A stretch of DNA of 5,148 bases from JBGPYM01 sp041493205. Its GTDB lineage: Bacteria; Bacteroidota; Ignavibacteria; UBA10030; UBA6906. The notes beneath the pieces were generated by a model that saw only the letters and a program-made list of their open reading frames with translations, was not told the origin of the DNA and did not search any database. The stretch spans positions 1 to 5,148 of the forward strand of contig JBGPYM010000220.1 in the NCBI GenBank assembly GCA_041493205.1, written 5' to 3'. The number at the start of each line of letters is the position of its first letter. Within the stretch, counting starts at the first letter, position 1. Both the position numbers and the translations under genes were made by a program. Below, piece after piece: positions 1-5,148 of this stretch.

Positions 1-243
1 CCCCAGGCAGATCCCGAGGAGGGGTTTCCCGGCTGATACGTGGGCAACAACCGCCTCACGCAGACCGAGCCGGTCGATGCGCTGTACTGCCTCGCCGAAT
101 GCGCCGACACCCGGGAGCACCACTGCCTCCGCGCTCATCACCTCATCGGCCAGGGAAGTCACGAGGACTGTTGCGCCGGCGTGTTCGATCGCCCGCTTCA
201 CGTTCCGCAGGTTTCCCATCCCGTAATCCACAATCGCGATCAT
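1..243 (-). CDS. hisH: Imidazole glycerol phosphate synthase, glutaminase subunit HisH (N-terminal 81 residues, 3' end outside window)
   Basis: HisH is a class I glutamine amidotransferase that hydrolyses glutamine and channels ammonia to HisF, which makes imidazole glycerol phosphate and AICAR. The visible 81 codons start with the typical MIAIVDYGMGN (residues 1-11). They continue through the oxyanion-strand motif VVLPGVGAFG (41-50) and end at GICLG (77-81), whose Cys79 is the expected nucleophile. The His and Glu of the catalytic triad lie beyond the left edge. The ATG at 243-241 overlaps the hisB TGA in an ATGA junction, and an AAGGGG Shine-Dalgarno lies 5 nt upstream. The reading frame is open to position 1, so the gene is cut only by the window. 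Its place after hisB matches the common his order, so hisA and hisF may follow. Identity is very secure from motif plus context. Confidence 0.95.
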   Translation of the reverse strand, partial: MIAIVDYGMGNLRNVKRAIEHAGATVLVTSLADEVMSAEAVVLPGVGAFGEAVQRIDRLGLREAVVAHVSAGKPLLGICLG

Positions 244-824
244 AGAATCCCCTTGGTCGACGGTATCGAATCCGTCCCCGTGTGCATGACGGCCGAACGG
301 AGCGCGCGGCCGAACGATTTGAAGATCGCTTCCGCCTGGTGATGTGCGTTGGTACCGTACAGGAGCGCGACGTGAAGGTTCATCTTCCCTTCCGCAGCCA
401 CCGATCGGAAAAACTCTTCCACGAGCTCAAGCGGGAAACCGTTAATGGATTCCCGGGAAAACGGCGCGTGGAACACACAGTACGATCTACCACTGAGATC
501 GATCACCGTCCGTGCCAGCGCCTCATCCATTGTCACAAACGCCGCCCCGAACCGTTCGATCCCCCGTTTATCGCCCAGCGCCGTTGCGATCGCCTTCCCC
601 AGGCAAATCCCGACGTCTTCCACCAGGTGATGTTCATCCACCTGCAGGTCCCCTGTTGCCCGAATCGTCAGCGAGAGCCCCCCGTGTTTTGCGATGTGCG
701 ACAGCATGTGGTCGAAAAACCCGACACCCGTCTGAATGTCGTAGGTTCCGTCGCCGTCAAGACCGAGACGCAGGGTCACCGACGTCTCAGTCGTCTTCCG
801 CTCGAGTGAGGCTGTGCGCGTCAC
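240..824 (-). CDS. hisB: Imidazoleglycerol-phosphate dehydratase HisB (monofunctional, 194 aa)
   Basis: HisB is a manganese enzyme that dehydrates imidazole glycerol phosphate to imidazole acetol phosphate in the cytoplasm. The length of 194 aa is normal for the stand-alone dehydratase; the N-terminal phosphatase domain of the enteric bifunctional HisB is absent. Visible motifs are GVGFFDHMLSHIAKHGG (33-49), DEHHLVEDVGICLGK (63-77) and NLHVALLYGTNAHHQAEA (149-166). His65, His66, Glu69, His151, His161, His162 and Glu165 are the expected metal ligands by family pattern. The start is a GTG at 824-822 in a GTGA overlap with the hisC stop; a GAGGG Shine-Dalgarno lies about 4 nt upstream. Translation is therefore probably coupled to hisC. 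Histidinol-phosphate phosphatase, the activity missing here, must be supplied from another locus. Confidence 0.97.
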   Translation of the reverse strand: MTRTASLERKTTETSVTLRLGLDGDGTYDIQTGVGFFDHMLSHIAKHGGLSLTIRATGDLQVDEHHLVEDVGICLGKAIATALGDKRGIERFGAAFVTMDEALARTVIDLSGRSYCVFHAPFSRESINGFPLELVEEFFRSVAAEGKMNLHVALLYGTNAHHQAEAIFKSFGRALRSAVMHTGTDSIPSTKGIL

Positions 825-1879
825 AGTGCCCTCTGCATGCTGCCGAGGAATTCGTTGTTCTCTTCCGGCGTGCCTATGCTCACGCGCAATGCGCGGCCGA
901 GCCGGGGGACACCGGAGACGTCTCTGATAAGGATTCCATCCGCACAGAGTCGGTCGAACAATGCGGCAGGTGATAGCTTTTCAGTTTCAAAAAGCAGAAA
1001 GTTGGCCGCTGACGGGTACACCGTGATGCCCGGGAGGGCCGCCAGCCCGGTGCGCATCCTCTCCCGTTCCGCGTTCAAAGTCCCGATCCATCCGCGCACG
1101 TCGTCCCAGCGCCGCATGAGGACACCGGCGGCAATCAAGGTGAAGATGTTGACCGCATAGGGGAGCTTGACCTTGTTCAATTGCCTCGCGATGGACGGGT
1201 CCATGAGCGCATAGCCGAAACGGAGGCCCGCGGCGCCCATTGCCTTCGAAAATGTCTGGAGGATCACCAGCCGCGGATGGCGCGCGATGAGGCCGGCAAC
1301 CGAGAAGGGAGCAAACTGCACGTACGCTTCATCAACGATGATCAGCCCGGGTGTACCGTCCAGAATCCGTTCGACCTCATCCTGTGCAAGCTGGGTCCCT
1401 GTCGGATTGTTCGGAGAACAGAGGACCGTCATCGATGCCTCGTTTTTCCCGGCCGTCGCCGCGAGGGCATCCGTGTCGAATCTGAATCCGGGGAGCATGG
1501 GGACTTCATGGACGACAGCCCCCTGGGCCTTTGCGAGGATTGCATAGAGCGAAAAAGTCGGTGTGCTGATCACGGCACTACGTCCCGTGCCCAGGGCACA
1601 CATGAACAGCAGCTGAAGCAGATCGTTCGATCCGTTACCGAGAAGGATCCCATCGGCCTGCCAGCCCGTGAATCCCGCGAGCTGCTCCAGATGTGCGCGG
1701 GGGACGAACGGAGGATAGCGTGACCATCGCTCTCCGGCAAGCAGGCCGGTGATTTCCTCCTTGACCGCGGCAGGGAGCTCGTACGGATTTTCGTTCTGAT
1801 TCAGCTTTATCCGGCAGGGCGTCTCCCTGAGCGTGTATGCGGCAAGTCCATCGATTTCCGGCCGGAGCATGTCCATCAC
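821..1879 (-). CDS. hisC: Histidinol-phosphate aminotransferase HisC (352 aa)
   Basis: HisC is a PLP-dependent fold-type I aminotransferase that converts imidazole acetol phosphate and glutamate to histidinol phosphate and 2-oxoglutarate. Visible landmarks are LNQNENPYELP (26-36), the PLP-phosphate loop LLGNGSNDLL (79-88), SPNNPTG (155-161), and DEAY with Asp183 facing the pyridine nitrogen. They continue with TFSKAMGAAGLRFGY (209-223), in which Lys212 should form the Schiff base, and LRVSIGT with Arg332 as the substrate-carboxylate arginine. Length is normal. The start is either GTG at 1879, giving a 4-nt GTGA overlap with hisD, or the next codon, ATG at 1876, giving a TGATG junction. AGGAGG lies about 8 nt before the GTG and 11 nt before the ATG, so the GTG is slightly favoured. 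Related aminotransferases act on aromatic substrates, but the position inside a his operon makes HisC the clear call. Confidence 0.96.
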   Translation of the reverse strand: MMDMLRPEIDGLAAYTLRETPCRIKLNQNENPYELPAAVKEEITGLLAGERWSRYPPFVPRAHLEQLAGFTGWQADGILLGNGSNDLLQLLFMCALGTGRSAVISTPTFSLYAILAKAQGAVVHEVPMLPGFRFDTDALAATAGKNEASMTVLCSPNNPTGTQLAQDEVERILDGTPGLIIVDEAYVQFAPFSVAGLIARHPRLVILQTFSKAMGAAGLRFGYALMDPSIARQLNKVKLPYAVNIFTLIAAGVLMRRWDDVRGWIGTLNAERERMRTGLAALPGITVYPSAANFLLFETEKLSPAALFDRLCADGILIRDVSGVPRLGRALRVSIGTPEENNEFLGSMQRAL

Positions 1880-3162
1880 TTCAGCTCCCTCCTGATCCTC
1901 ACCGACGCCGCGTGCCCGGCGAGACCCTCAGCAGCTGCGAGGGTTTCAACCGCGGGTGCGAGCCGGCGGAATGCGCCGCGCGAGACGTCGATGACGTTCA
2001 TGAACTTCATGAAATCGGCCACACTGAGGGGCGAACTGAACCGGGCTGATCCTGACGTCGGGAGCGTGTGATTGACGCCGGCCGCGTAGTCTCCCAGGGC
2101 TTCGGTGGCCCAGGTGCCGAGGAACACCGATCCCGCGTTCAGGATCCGGCCCTGAACTTCACGCGGATGCCGCACCATCAGCTCCACGTGTTCGGGTGCG
2201 ATCGCATTGACAATCCCGACGGCATCCCGCATTGTCCGGATGATCACAATCATCCCCTGTCCGTCAAGGGCCCTCCGGGCTATTGCTTTCCGGGGTGCGC
2301 TTTCAAGCTGGAGGAGAATTTCCTCCTGGACGCTGAGCGCGAGTGAATGCGACGTGGTAATCAATATTGCCGTTGCGCTCTCATCGTGTTCCGCCTGTGC
2401 GATCATGTCCGCCGCGACAAATGCCGCGCGGGCAGTACCATCCGCCACGACTACAATTTCGGTCGGGCCTGCAATCATGTCGATCCCCACAACGCCGAAC
2501 AGAAGCCGTTTAGCAGCGGCGACATATGCGTTCCCGGGGCCGCAGATCTTCTCCACCCGCCGGATTGATTCGGTTCCGTAGGCAAGCGCTGCAATCGCCT
2601 GTGCGCCGCCGATCCTGTAGATCTCCGTGATGCCGCATTCGCGGGCCGCGACGAGGACCTCCGGTGCGATCTTTCCGTCCGTGTTGCACGGCGTCGCCAT
2701 GACGATCTCTTCCACGCCTGCTATCCGGGCCGGAACGGCATTCATCAGGACTGTCGACGGATATACGGCCTTCCCCCCGGGGACGTAGACGCCGACACGA
2801 TTGAGCGGACGGTACTGCTGCCGGAGGCGGAGTCCGCCTCTGCGAAGTTCCCAGGTACGCGGCAACTGCCGGCGGTGAAAGCGAGCGATATTCTCCCTGG
2901 CTGTGCGCAACGCCCGGAGAAACGACGGGGTGACGCGCGCTCCGGCGCTCTCGATTTCGCGGGGTGAGACACGAAGCCCCAGGGCGTCGATCAGCCGGCA
3001 ATCGAGTTCACGCGTCAGCGTTGTCAGGGCCTCATCCCCCTCGGTGCGCACCCGTTCAAGGATCTCCCGTGCCCGGCGGTCAATCGCCGGATCAGGTTCA
3101 GTGCGGGCCCTCCCGACCGAGTCCGCAGCGCGCGCGTCCCCCCGGGCATCAAGTATTTTCAT
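1876..3162 (-). CDS. hisD: Histidinol dehydrogenase HisD (428 aa from the chosen start)
   Basis: HisD is a zinc enzyme that oxidises L-histidinol to histidine through histidinaldehyde with two NAD+, the last step of the pathway. Counting from ATG 3162, the motifs are VYVPGGKAVYPSTVLM (125-140), IGGAQAIAALAYGTES (184-199), GPGNAYVAAAK (208-218), IDMIAGPTE (227-235) and AQAEHD (255-260). Gln256, His259, Asp358 and His417 fit the four zinc ligands. Glu324-His325 in APEH fit the catalytic pair. The frame stays open upstream to an ATG at 3201, which would add 13 residues (including MCTPLFQTW) and deepen the overlap with hisG to 53 nt. I chose ATG 3162 because MKILDARGDA is a more family-like start and the overlap is then 14 nt. 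The Shine-Dalgarno there is weak (GGTGG), so translation probably depends on coupling to hisG. The gene ends in a short overlap with hisC. Confidence 0.95.
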   Translation of the reverse strand: MKILDARGDARAADSVGRARTEPDPAIDRRAREILERVRTEGDEALTTLTRELDCRLIDALGLRVSPREIESAGARVTPSFLRALRTARENIARFHRRQLPRTWELRRGGLRLRQQYRPLNRVGVYVPGGKAVYPSTVLMNAVPARIAGVEEIVMATPCNTDGKIAPEVLVAARECGITEIYRIGGAQAIAALAYGTESIRRVEKICGPGNAYVAAAKRLLFGVVGIDMIAGPTEIVVVADGTARAAFVAADMIAQAEHDESATAILITTSHSLALSVQEEILLQLESAPRKAIARRALDGQGMIVIIRTMRDAVGIVNAIAPEHVELMVRHPREVQGRILNAGSVFLGTWATEALGDYAAGVNHTLPTSGSARFSSPLSVADFMKFMNVIDVSRGAFRRLAPAVETLAAAEGLAGHAASVRIRRELK

Positions 3163-3793
3163 AGACCACCGCATCCAGGTTTGAAATAAGGGTGTGCACA
3201 CCGGCTGACTTCATTTTCATCGCCGTTCTGTTGACGATCAGTTTGGCACTGACGAGGGAGATTTCTTCCACGACGCGCATCCCGTTTTCACGGAGCGTCC
3301 TGCCCGTCTCGACCAGGTCGATGATTCCGTCCGCGAGGCCGAGCAACGGTGCGATCTCGACGGATCCATCGAGACGGACGACCTGTGCATGGATTTGCTG
3401 TGCCCGGAAAAACCGCTCGGCGGTGTTCGGGTATTTAGTCGCGATCCGGAGCGCGCGCGCCGGCGGGAAGTCATGTCCCTCCGGTGCCGCCAGGACAAGC
3501 CGGCAGAGCCCGATCCTGAGGTCCACCGGCTCATAGACGTCGGATTCGAGCTCCCGCAACACGTCAGAGCCGACGATGCCTGCGTCGATGGCGCCCGACT
3601 CGACGTACACCGGGATGTCGGCGGGTTTCAGCGTGACGAAATCGCACCGGCCGGAGGTGTCGGTCCGGACGAGCTTCCGCGAGCTCTCCGCATCCGCCGG
3701 GAGAGGCAGTCCCGCCTTTGCGAGGAGCGACCTCACTGCATCGTACAGGCGCCCCTTCGGGAGCGCCACCAGGAGCCGGCCGTTCACAGGCAT
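3149..3793 (-). CDS. hisG: ATP phosphoribosyltransferase catalytic subunit HisG, short form (214 aa)
   Basis: HisG condenses ATP and PRPP to phosphoribosyl-ATP, the committed and feedback-controlled first step. At 214 aa it is the short form, which lacks the C-terminal ACT-like histidine-binding domain of the roughly 300-aa enteric protein and needs HisZ. Motifs are LPKGRLYD (11-18), ADIPVYVESGAIDAGIVGSD (58-77), ATKYPNTAERFF (118-129) and the PRPP-binding segment DGIIDLVETGRTLRENG (155-171). The ATG at 3793 lies inside the end of hisZ (10-nt overlap). It has an AGGA Shine-Dalgarno at 3804-3801, 7 nt upstream, which supports this start. Tight packing with hisZ fits production of two partners of one hetero-oligomeric enzyme. 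Its end overlaps hisD by 14 nt. Confidence 0.97.
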   Translation of the reverse strand: MPVNGRLLVALPKGRLYDAVRSLLAKAGLPLPADAESSRKLVRTDTSGRCDFVTLKPADIPVYVESGAIDAGIVGSDVLRELESDVYEPVDLRIGLCRLVLAAPEGHDFPPARALRIATKYPNTAERFFRAQQIHAQVVRLDGSVEIAPLLGLADGIIDLVETGRTLRENGMRVVEEISLVSAKLIVNRTAMKMKSAGVHTLISNLDAVVYENT

Positions 3794-4749
3794 TCGCTGA
3801 TCCTGTCGACGGAGAGAGAGAATCCGACCGCAGGGAGGTCCGCCCCGAACTCCTTCAGCAGTCCGTCATAGCGTCCCCCCTTCCCGAGCTCACCCGTGTG
3901 GGACGGGCTGAAGAATGTGAACATGCAACCGGTGTAGTATTCCATTTCGTCGATTTCCGTCAGGTCAAACACCACCCGCTCGCGCCAGTCCGCGAGGAGG
4001 ACAGCCAGCGTGGCCAGCTCGCCAAGAGCCGTATCGGATTCCCGGTTGTTCAGGGCGCCGGCGGCGGTCTCCAGGACGGTGGCATTGCCGACGCAGCGGG
4101 CGAGCACGTCCACCTGCGATCGCGGCCCGGCGCCGATGCCAAGCTCCGCGAGCTTTGCGCCGAGAGCACGCATGTCCTTCCGGTCGATCGTGGACTTCAC
4201 CCTCGCGCGCGCGACCTCGTCGAGACCGAGCGCTGCAACAATTCCCCGGAAGATGCCCGCGTGGTTTACGTGGACGCACGCGTCGGCCACACCGGAGCGG
4301 GTAAGTCCCTGGAGCGCGATGCCGACGAGTTCAGCATCCTGTGCGATGGTATTCAGGCCGATGCGCTCCGCCCCGATCTGACAGAATTCCTGAAAGAGCC
4401 CCCGGTTTCGGTCCGCCTTCCGAAAGACGGACCCGCAGTACCATGCCTTCACCGGAATGGAAAAATCTCCGGGCCGACCGGCCACGATGCGCGCGATCGA
4501 CGGCGTGAAATCTCCCCGGAGCGCGAGGAGATTGTCGTCCCGATCCAGGAACCTGAACGTCCGCTCCCCGACACTCTGATTCCCGCGGGTATACACATCC
4601 ATCATTTCCACGCTCGAGGGAATGATCTCCCTGTATCCCGCGGCCGCAAACACCGGAGCGAATTCCCGCTCAATGCGCCGCCGGGCTTCCGCTTCCCCGA
4701 ACACGAGATCGCGGAATCCGTGCGGCGGGCCTGTGATGGTATGAGACAT
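3784..4749 (-). CDS. hisZ: ATP phosphoribosyltransferase regulatory subunit HisZ (321 aa)
   Basis: HisZ is a histidyl-tRNA synthetase paralogue without aminoacylation activity. It assembles with short HisG, is required for its activity and carries histidine feedback inhibition. The synthetase-like catalytic fold is visible: GPPHGFRD (7-14), the motif-2-like region WYCGSVFRKADRNRGLFQEF (103-122), EYYTGCMF (270-277), GKGGRYDGLL (289-298) and AVGFSLSVDRI (307-317). The protein stops there, so the C-terminal anticodon-binding domain of true HisS (about 420 aa) is missing. The adjacent short HisG makes HisZ rather than HisS the sound call. The ATG at 4749 follows an AGGGGG Shine-Dalgarno (4759-4754) only 4 nt away, and lies 11 nt past the U-tract of the upstream terminator. 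It is thus the first structural gene under attenuation control. Its end overlaps hisG by 10 nt. Confidence 0.96.
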   Translation of the reverse strand: MSHTITGPPHGFRDLVFGEAEARRRIEREFAPVFAAAGYREIIPSSVEMMDVYTRGNQSVGERTFRFLDRDDNLLALRGDFTPSIARIVAGRPGDFSIPVKAWYCGSVFRKADRNRGLFQEFCQIGAERIGLNTIAQDAELVGIALQGLTRSGVADACVHVNHAGIFRGIVAALGLDEVARARVKSTIDRKDMRALGAKLAELGIGAGPRSQVDVLARCVGNATVLETAAGALNNRESDTALGELATLAVLLADWRERVVFDLTEIDEMEYYTGCMFTFFSPSHTGELGKGGRYDGLLKEFGADLPAVGFSLSVDRISECL

Positions 4750-4753
4750 GAAA

Positions 4754-4759
4754 CCCCCT
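4754..4759 (-). promoter_or_regulatory. Shine-Dalgarno of hisZ
   Basis: AGGGGG lies 4 nt before the hisZ ATG, a rather short spacing. It sits directly after the terminator U-tract, so only RNA polymerases that pass the attenuator transcribe it. The G-run can also pair with C-runs in the leader, for example CCCCC at 4858-4854. That pairing is possible by complementarity but not shown. Confidence 0.7.
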
Positions 4760-4760
4760 G

Positions 4761-4795
4761 AAAAAGCGAAAACCCCTTCCGGGTTCCGGAAGGGG
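4761..4795 (-). terminator. Intrinsic terminator acting as the his attenuator
   Basis: The RNA-sense strand has a perfect 10-bp inverted repeat, CCCCTTCCGG (4795-4786) and CCGGAAGGGG (4782-4773), around a 3-nt loop; a 9-bp stem with a 5-nt loop is equivalent. The stem is followed by TTTTCGCTTTTT (4772-4761). The base can extend by pairing GAGAG (4800-4796) with UUUUC. It lies between the His-rich leader ORF, whose stop ends 28 nt upstream, and hisZ, 11 nt downstream. That is the position of a transcription attenuator. The opposite strand has no T-tract after the stem, so it terminates leftward transcription only. It is also the only terminator visible downstream of the phosphate transporter gene. 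Confidence 0.93.
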
Positions 4796-4823
4796 CTCTC
4801 TGGTGGATCACAAACGACAATCG

Positions 4824-4910
4824 TCAGCCAGCAGTCACCTCATCGGAACACACGGGGGCCCCGTGATGGTGGTGATGGTAGTTGCTGACCGATGATTGAA
4901 CCCGTTTCAT
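4824..4910 (-). CDS. hisL: his operon leader peptide (28 aa, five tandem His codons)
   Basis: This short ORF encodes 28 residues with YHHHHHG at residues 11-17. The His codons are CAT CAC CAC CAT CAC at 4877-4863, and the ORF ends in TGA at 4826-4824. A five-His run between a promoter and a terminator at the head of a his operon is the signature of ribosome-mediated attenuation. When charged His-tRNA is scarce, the ribosome stalls there and the terminator hairpin is expected not to form. The open frame reaches upstream to 5051, but that part lies in the transporter gene and the promoter. ATG 4910 is the only usable start downstream of the predicted transcription start. There is no Shine-Dalgarno; the predicted 5' untranslated region is about 3 nt. 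Sequence outside the His run is unlike the enteric leader, so the symbol is assigned by function and position. Confidence 0.92.
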   Translation of the reverse strand: MKRVQSSVSNYHHHHHGAPVCSDEVTAG

Positions 4911-4919
4911 AGTGATGAT

Positions 4920-4948
4920 AGTGTACCAAACCGGACGGTGAATGTCAA
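4920..4948 (-). promoter_or_regulatory. Sigma70-type promoter of the his operon
   Basis: A consensus -35 box TTGACA (4948-4943) is followed by a 17-nt spacer and the -10 box TACACT (4925-4920, 4 of 6 consensus). The TGG directly before it makes an extended -10, TGGTACACT. With the usual 6-7-nt discriminator, transcription starts near A4913. The promoter lies entirely in the 50-nt gap between the transporter stop and the leader ATG. An alternative -10, TATCAT (4920-4915), scores better alone but would need a 22-nt spacer, so it is less likely. No operator or other regulator site is evident. Confidence 0.8.
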
Positions 4949-4960
4949 GCACGGCGCCTC

Positions 4961-5148
4961 TTACGGGATGAGCGTCCTTATTCCCTCGATCGCGAAATAT
5001 GCCATCGCTGCGACGGCGGCGGAGGCGGGAATTGTGAGGATCCACGCCCATATCATCGTGCCCGCTATGCCCCAGCGAACAGCAGAAAGACGCTTTGTGG
5101 CCCCGACGCCCATGATGGCACCAGCGATGGTGTGGGTGGTGCTGACGG
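4961..5148 (-). CDS. pit: Inorganic phosphate transporter, PiT family (C-terminal 61 residues, 5' end outside window)
   Basis: PiT proteins are integral membrane carriers that import inorganic phosphate, usually as a metal-phosphate or cation-coupled symport. The visible tail begins in the conserved C-terminal repeat motif VSTTHTIAGAIMGVGATKR (1-19) and continues with LSAVRWGIAGTMIWAWILTI (20-39). It then runs into a hydrophobic, alanine-rich last membrane segment (about 26-55) and ends IRTLIP before TAA at 4963-4961. The motif is characteristic of the family, but the N-terminal repeat is outside the window, so subtype and start cannot be judged. The gene is on the same strand as the his operon, 50 nt before the his leader ATG. 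No terminator separates them, but the his promoter lies in the gap. A functional link to histidine synthesis is not indicated. Confidence 0.88.
   Translation of the reverse strand, partial: VSTTHTIAGAIMGVGATKRLSAVRWGIAGTMIWAWILTIPASAAVAAMAYFAIEGIRTLIP

Larger units (their letters stand above)
4750..4913 (-). promoter_or_regulatory. his leader transcript region (attenuation control region)
   Basis: The untranslated control region spans from the predicted transcription start (A4913) to the base before the hisZ ATG. It holds the leader ORF, the terminator and several smaller possible pairings. The first is CACGGG (4865-4860) with CCCGTG (4856-4851) around a 3-nt loop, starting in the last His codon. 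The second is GTCAGC (4889-4884), just before the His run, with GCTGAC (4828-4823), which spans the leader stop codon; it extends by three pairs past a bulged G. The third is ACGA/TCGT around TTG (4824-4814). The first two would be opened or blocked by a ribosome on the His codons, as an attenuator needs. I could not derive a convincing antiterminator by hand; the best short match to the terminator's left arm is GGGGC (4862-4858) with GCCCC (4796-4792). Confidence 0.75.

Noticed and set aside
1..613. Near-repeat: positions 1-17 and 597-613 match at 16 of 17 bases
   Set aside because: Both stretches encode GICLG on the minus strand, in HisH (active-site Cys) and HisB (metal-site region). The similarity is a chance effect of the same short peptide, not a repeat element.
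3784..4749. Possible true histidyl-tRNA synthetase (hisS)
   Set aside because: The protein ends at 321 aa without the C-terminal anticodon-binding domain and sits next to a short HisG, which requires HisZ.
3718..4761. Long plus-strand open frame (347 codons) covering hisZ and the start of hisG
   Set aside because: It is antisense to a clearly conserved gene, has no recognisable motif and is rich in Arg, Pro and Gly, as expected for a shadow frame in GC-rich DNA. Other plus-strand frames over hisB, hisC and hisD were rejected for the same reason.
4915..4920. Alternative -10 box TATCAT
   Set aside because: It matches 5 of 6 consensus bases but would sit 22 nt from TTGACA and would put the transcription start inside the leader ORF, removing its ATG.
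4750..4960. T-box riboswitch or protein-operator control of the his operon
   Set aside because: The leader is too short for a T-box, and I see no T-box-like consensus or stem I architecture. No inverted-repeat operator overlaps the promoter. The tandem His codons plus terminator explain the region.
4824..5051. 75-codon open frame including the His run
   Set aside because: Its first 47 codons lie inside the phosphate transporter gene in another frame and across the his promoter. Only the last 28 codons, from ATG 4910, fit the predicted transcript.

Overview
The window holds most of a bacterial histidine-biosynthesis operon on the minus strand, read from right to left. Its promoter, leader peptide and attenuator are intact, and the tail of an unrelated transporter gene lies upstream. 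In transcription order: the last 61 codons of a PiT-family inorganic phosphate transporter (5148-4961, 5' end outside the window); a 50-nt gap carrying a sigma70-type promoter; a 28-codon leader ORF with five consecutive His codons (4910-4824); a strong intrinsic terminator (4795-4761); then hisZ, hisG (short form), hisD, hisC, hisB (dehydratase only) and the first 81 codons of hisH, which runs off the left edge. Coding density is very high. All five junctions between structural genes overlap (10, 14, 4, 4 and 4 nt), and no stretch over 300 bases lacks a gene.

Together the genes cover step 1 (HisG with HisZ, ATP phosphoribosyltransferase), the ammonia-producing half of imidazole-glycerol-phosphate (IGP) synthase (HisH), IGP dehydratase (HisB), histidinol-phosphate aminotransferase (HisC) and the final double oxidation (HisD). 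HisA, HisF and HisI/E are not visible and may follow hisH beyond position 1. HisB has no fused phosphatase domain, so histidinol-phosphate phosphatase must be encoded elsewhere.

Control appears to be classical ribosome-mediated transcription attenuation. Scarce charged His-tRNA should stall a ribosome on the His run and disfavour the terminator in front of hisZ. Two points stand out. The predicted transcription start is only about 3 nt before the leader ATG, with no Shine-Dalgarno, so the leader peptide is probably translated from a leaderless or near-leaderless end. The first gene under control is hisZ, the histidine-sensing regulatory subunit, so transcriptional and allosteric histidine control meet at the same point.

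Organism: GC-rich (about 60% by eye) bacterial DNA with good Shine-Dalgarno sites and a near-consensus sigma70 promoter. The gene order resembles the enteric his operon (G-D-C-B-H). However, HisZ with short HisG and a monofunctional HisB rule out Enterobacteria. I cannot place it more precisely from this window. I see no mobile elements, CRISPR arrays, tRNA or rRNA genes, and no evidence of a novel defence or mobile system. The most interesting region is 4750-4960.
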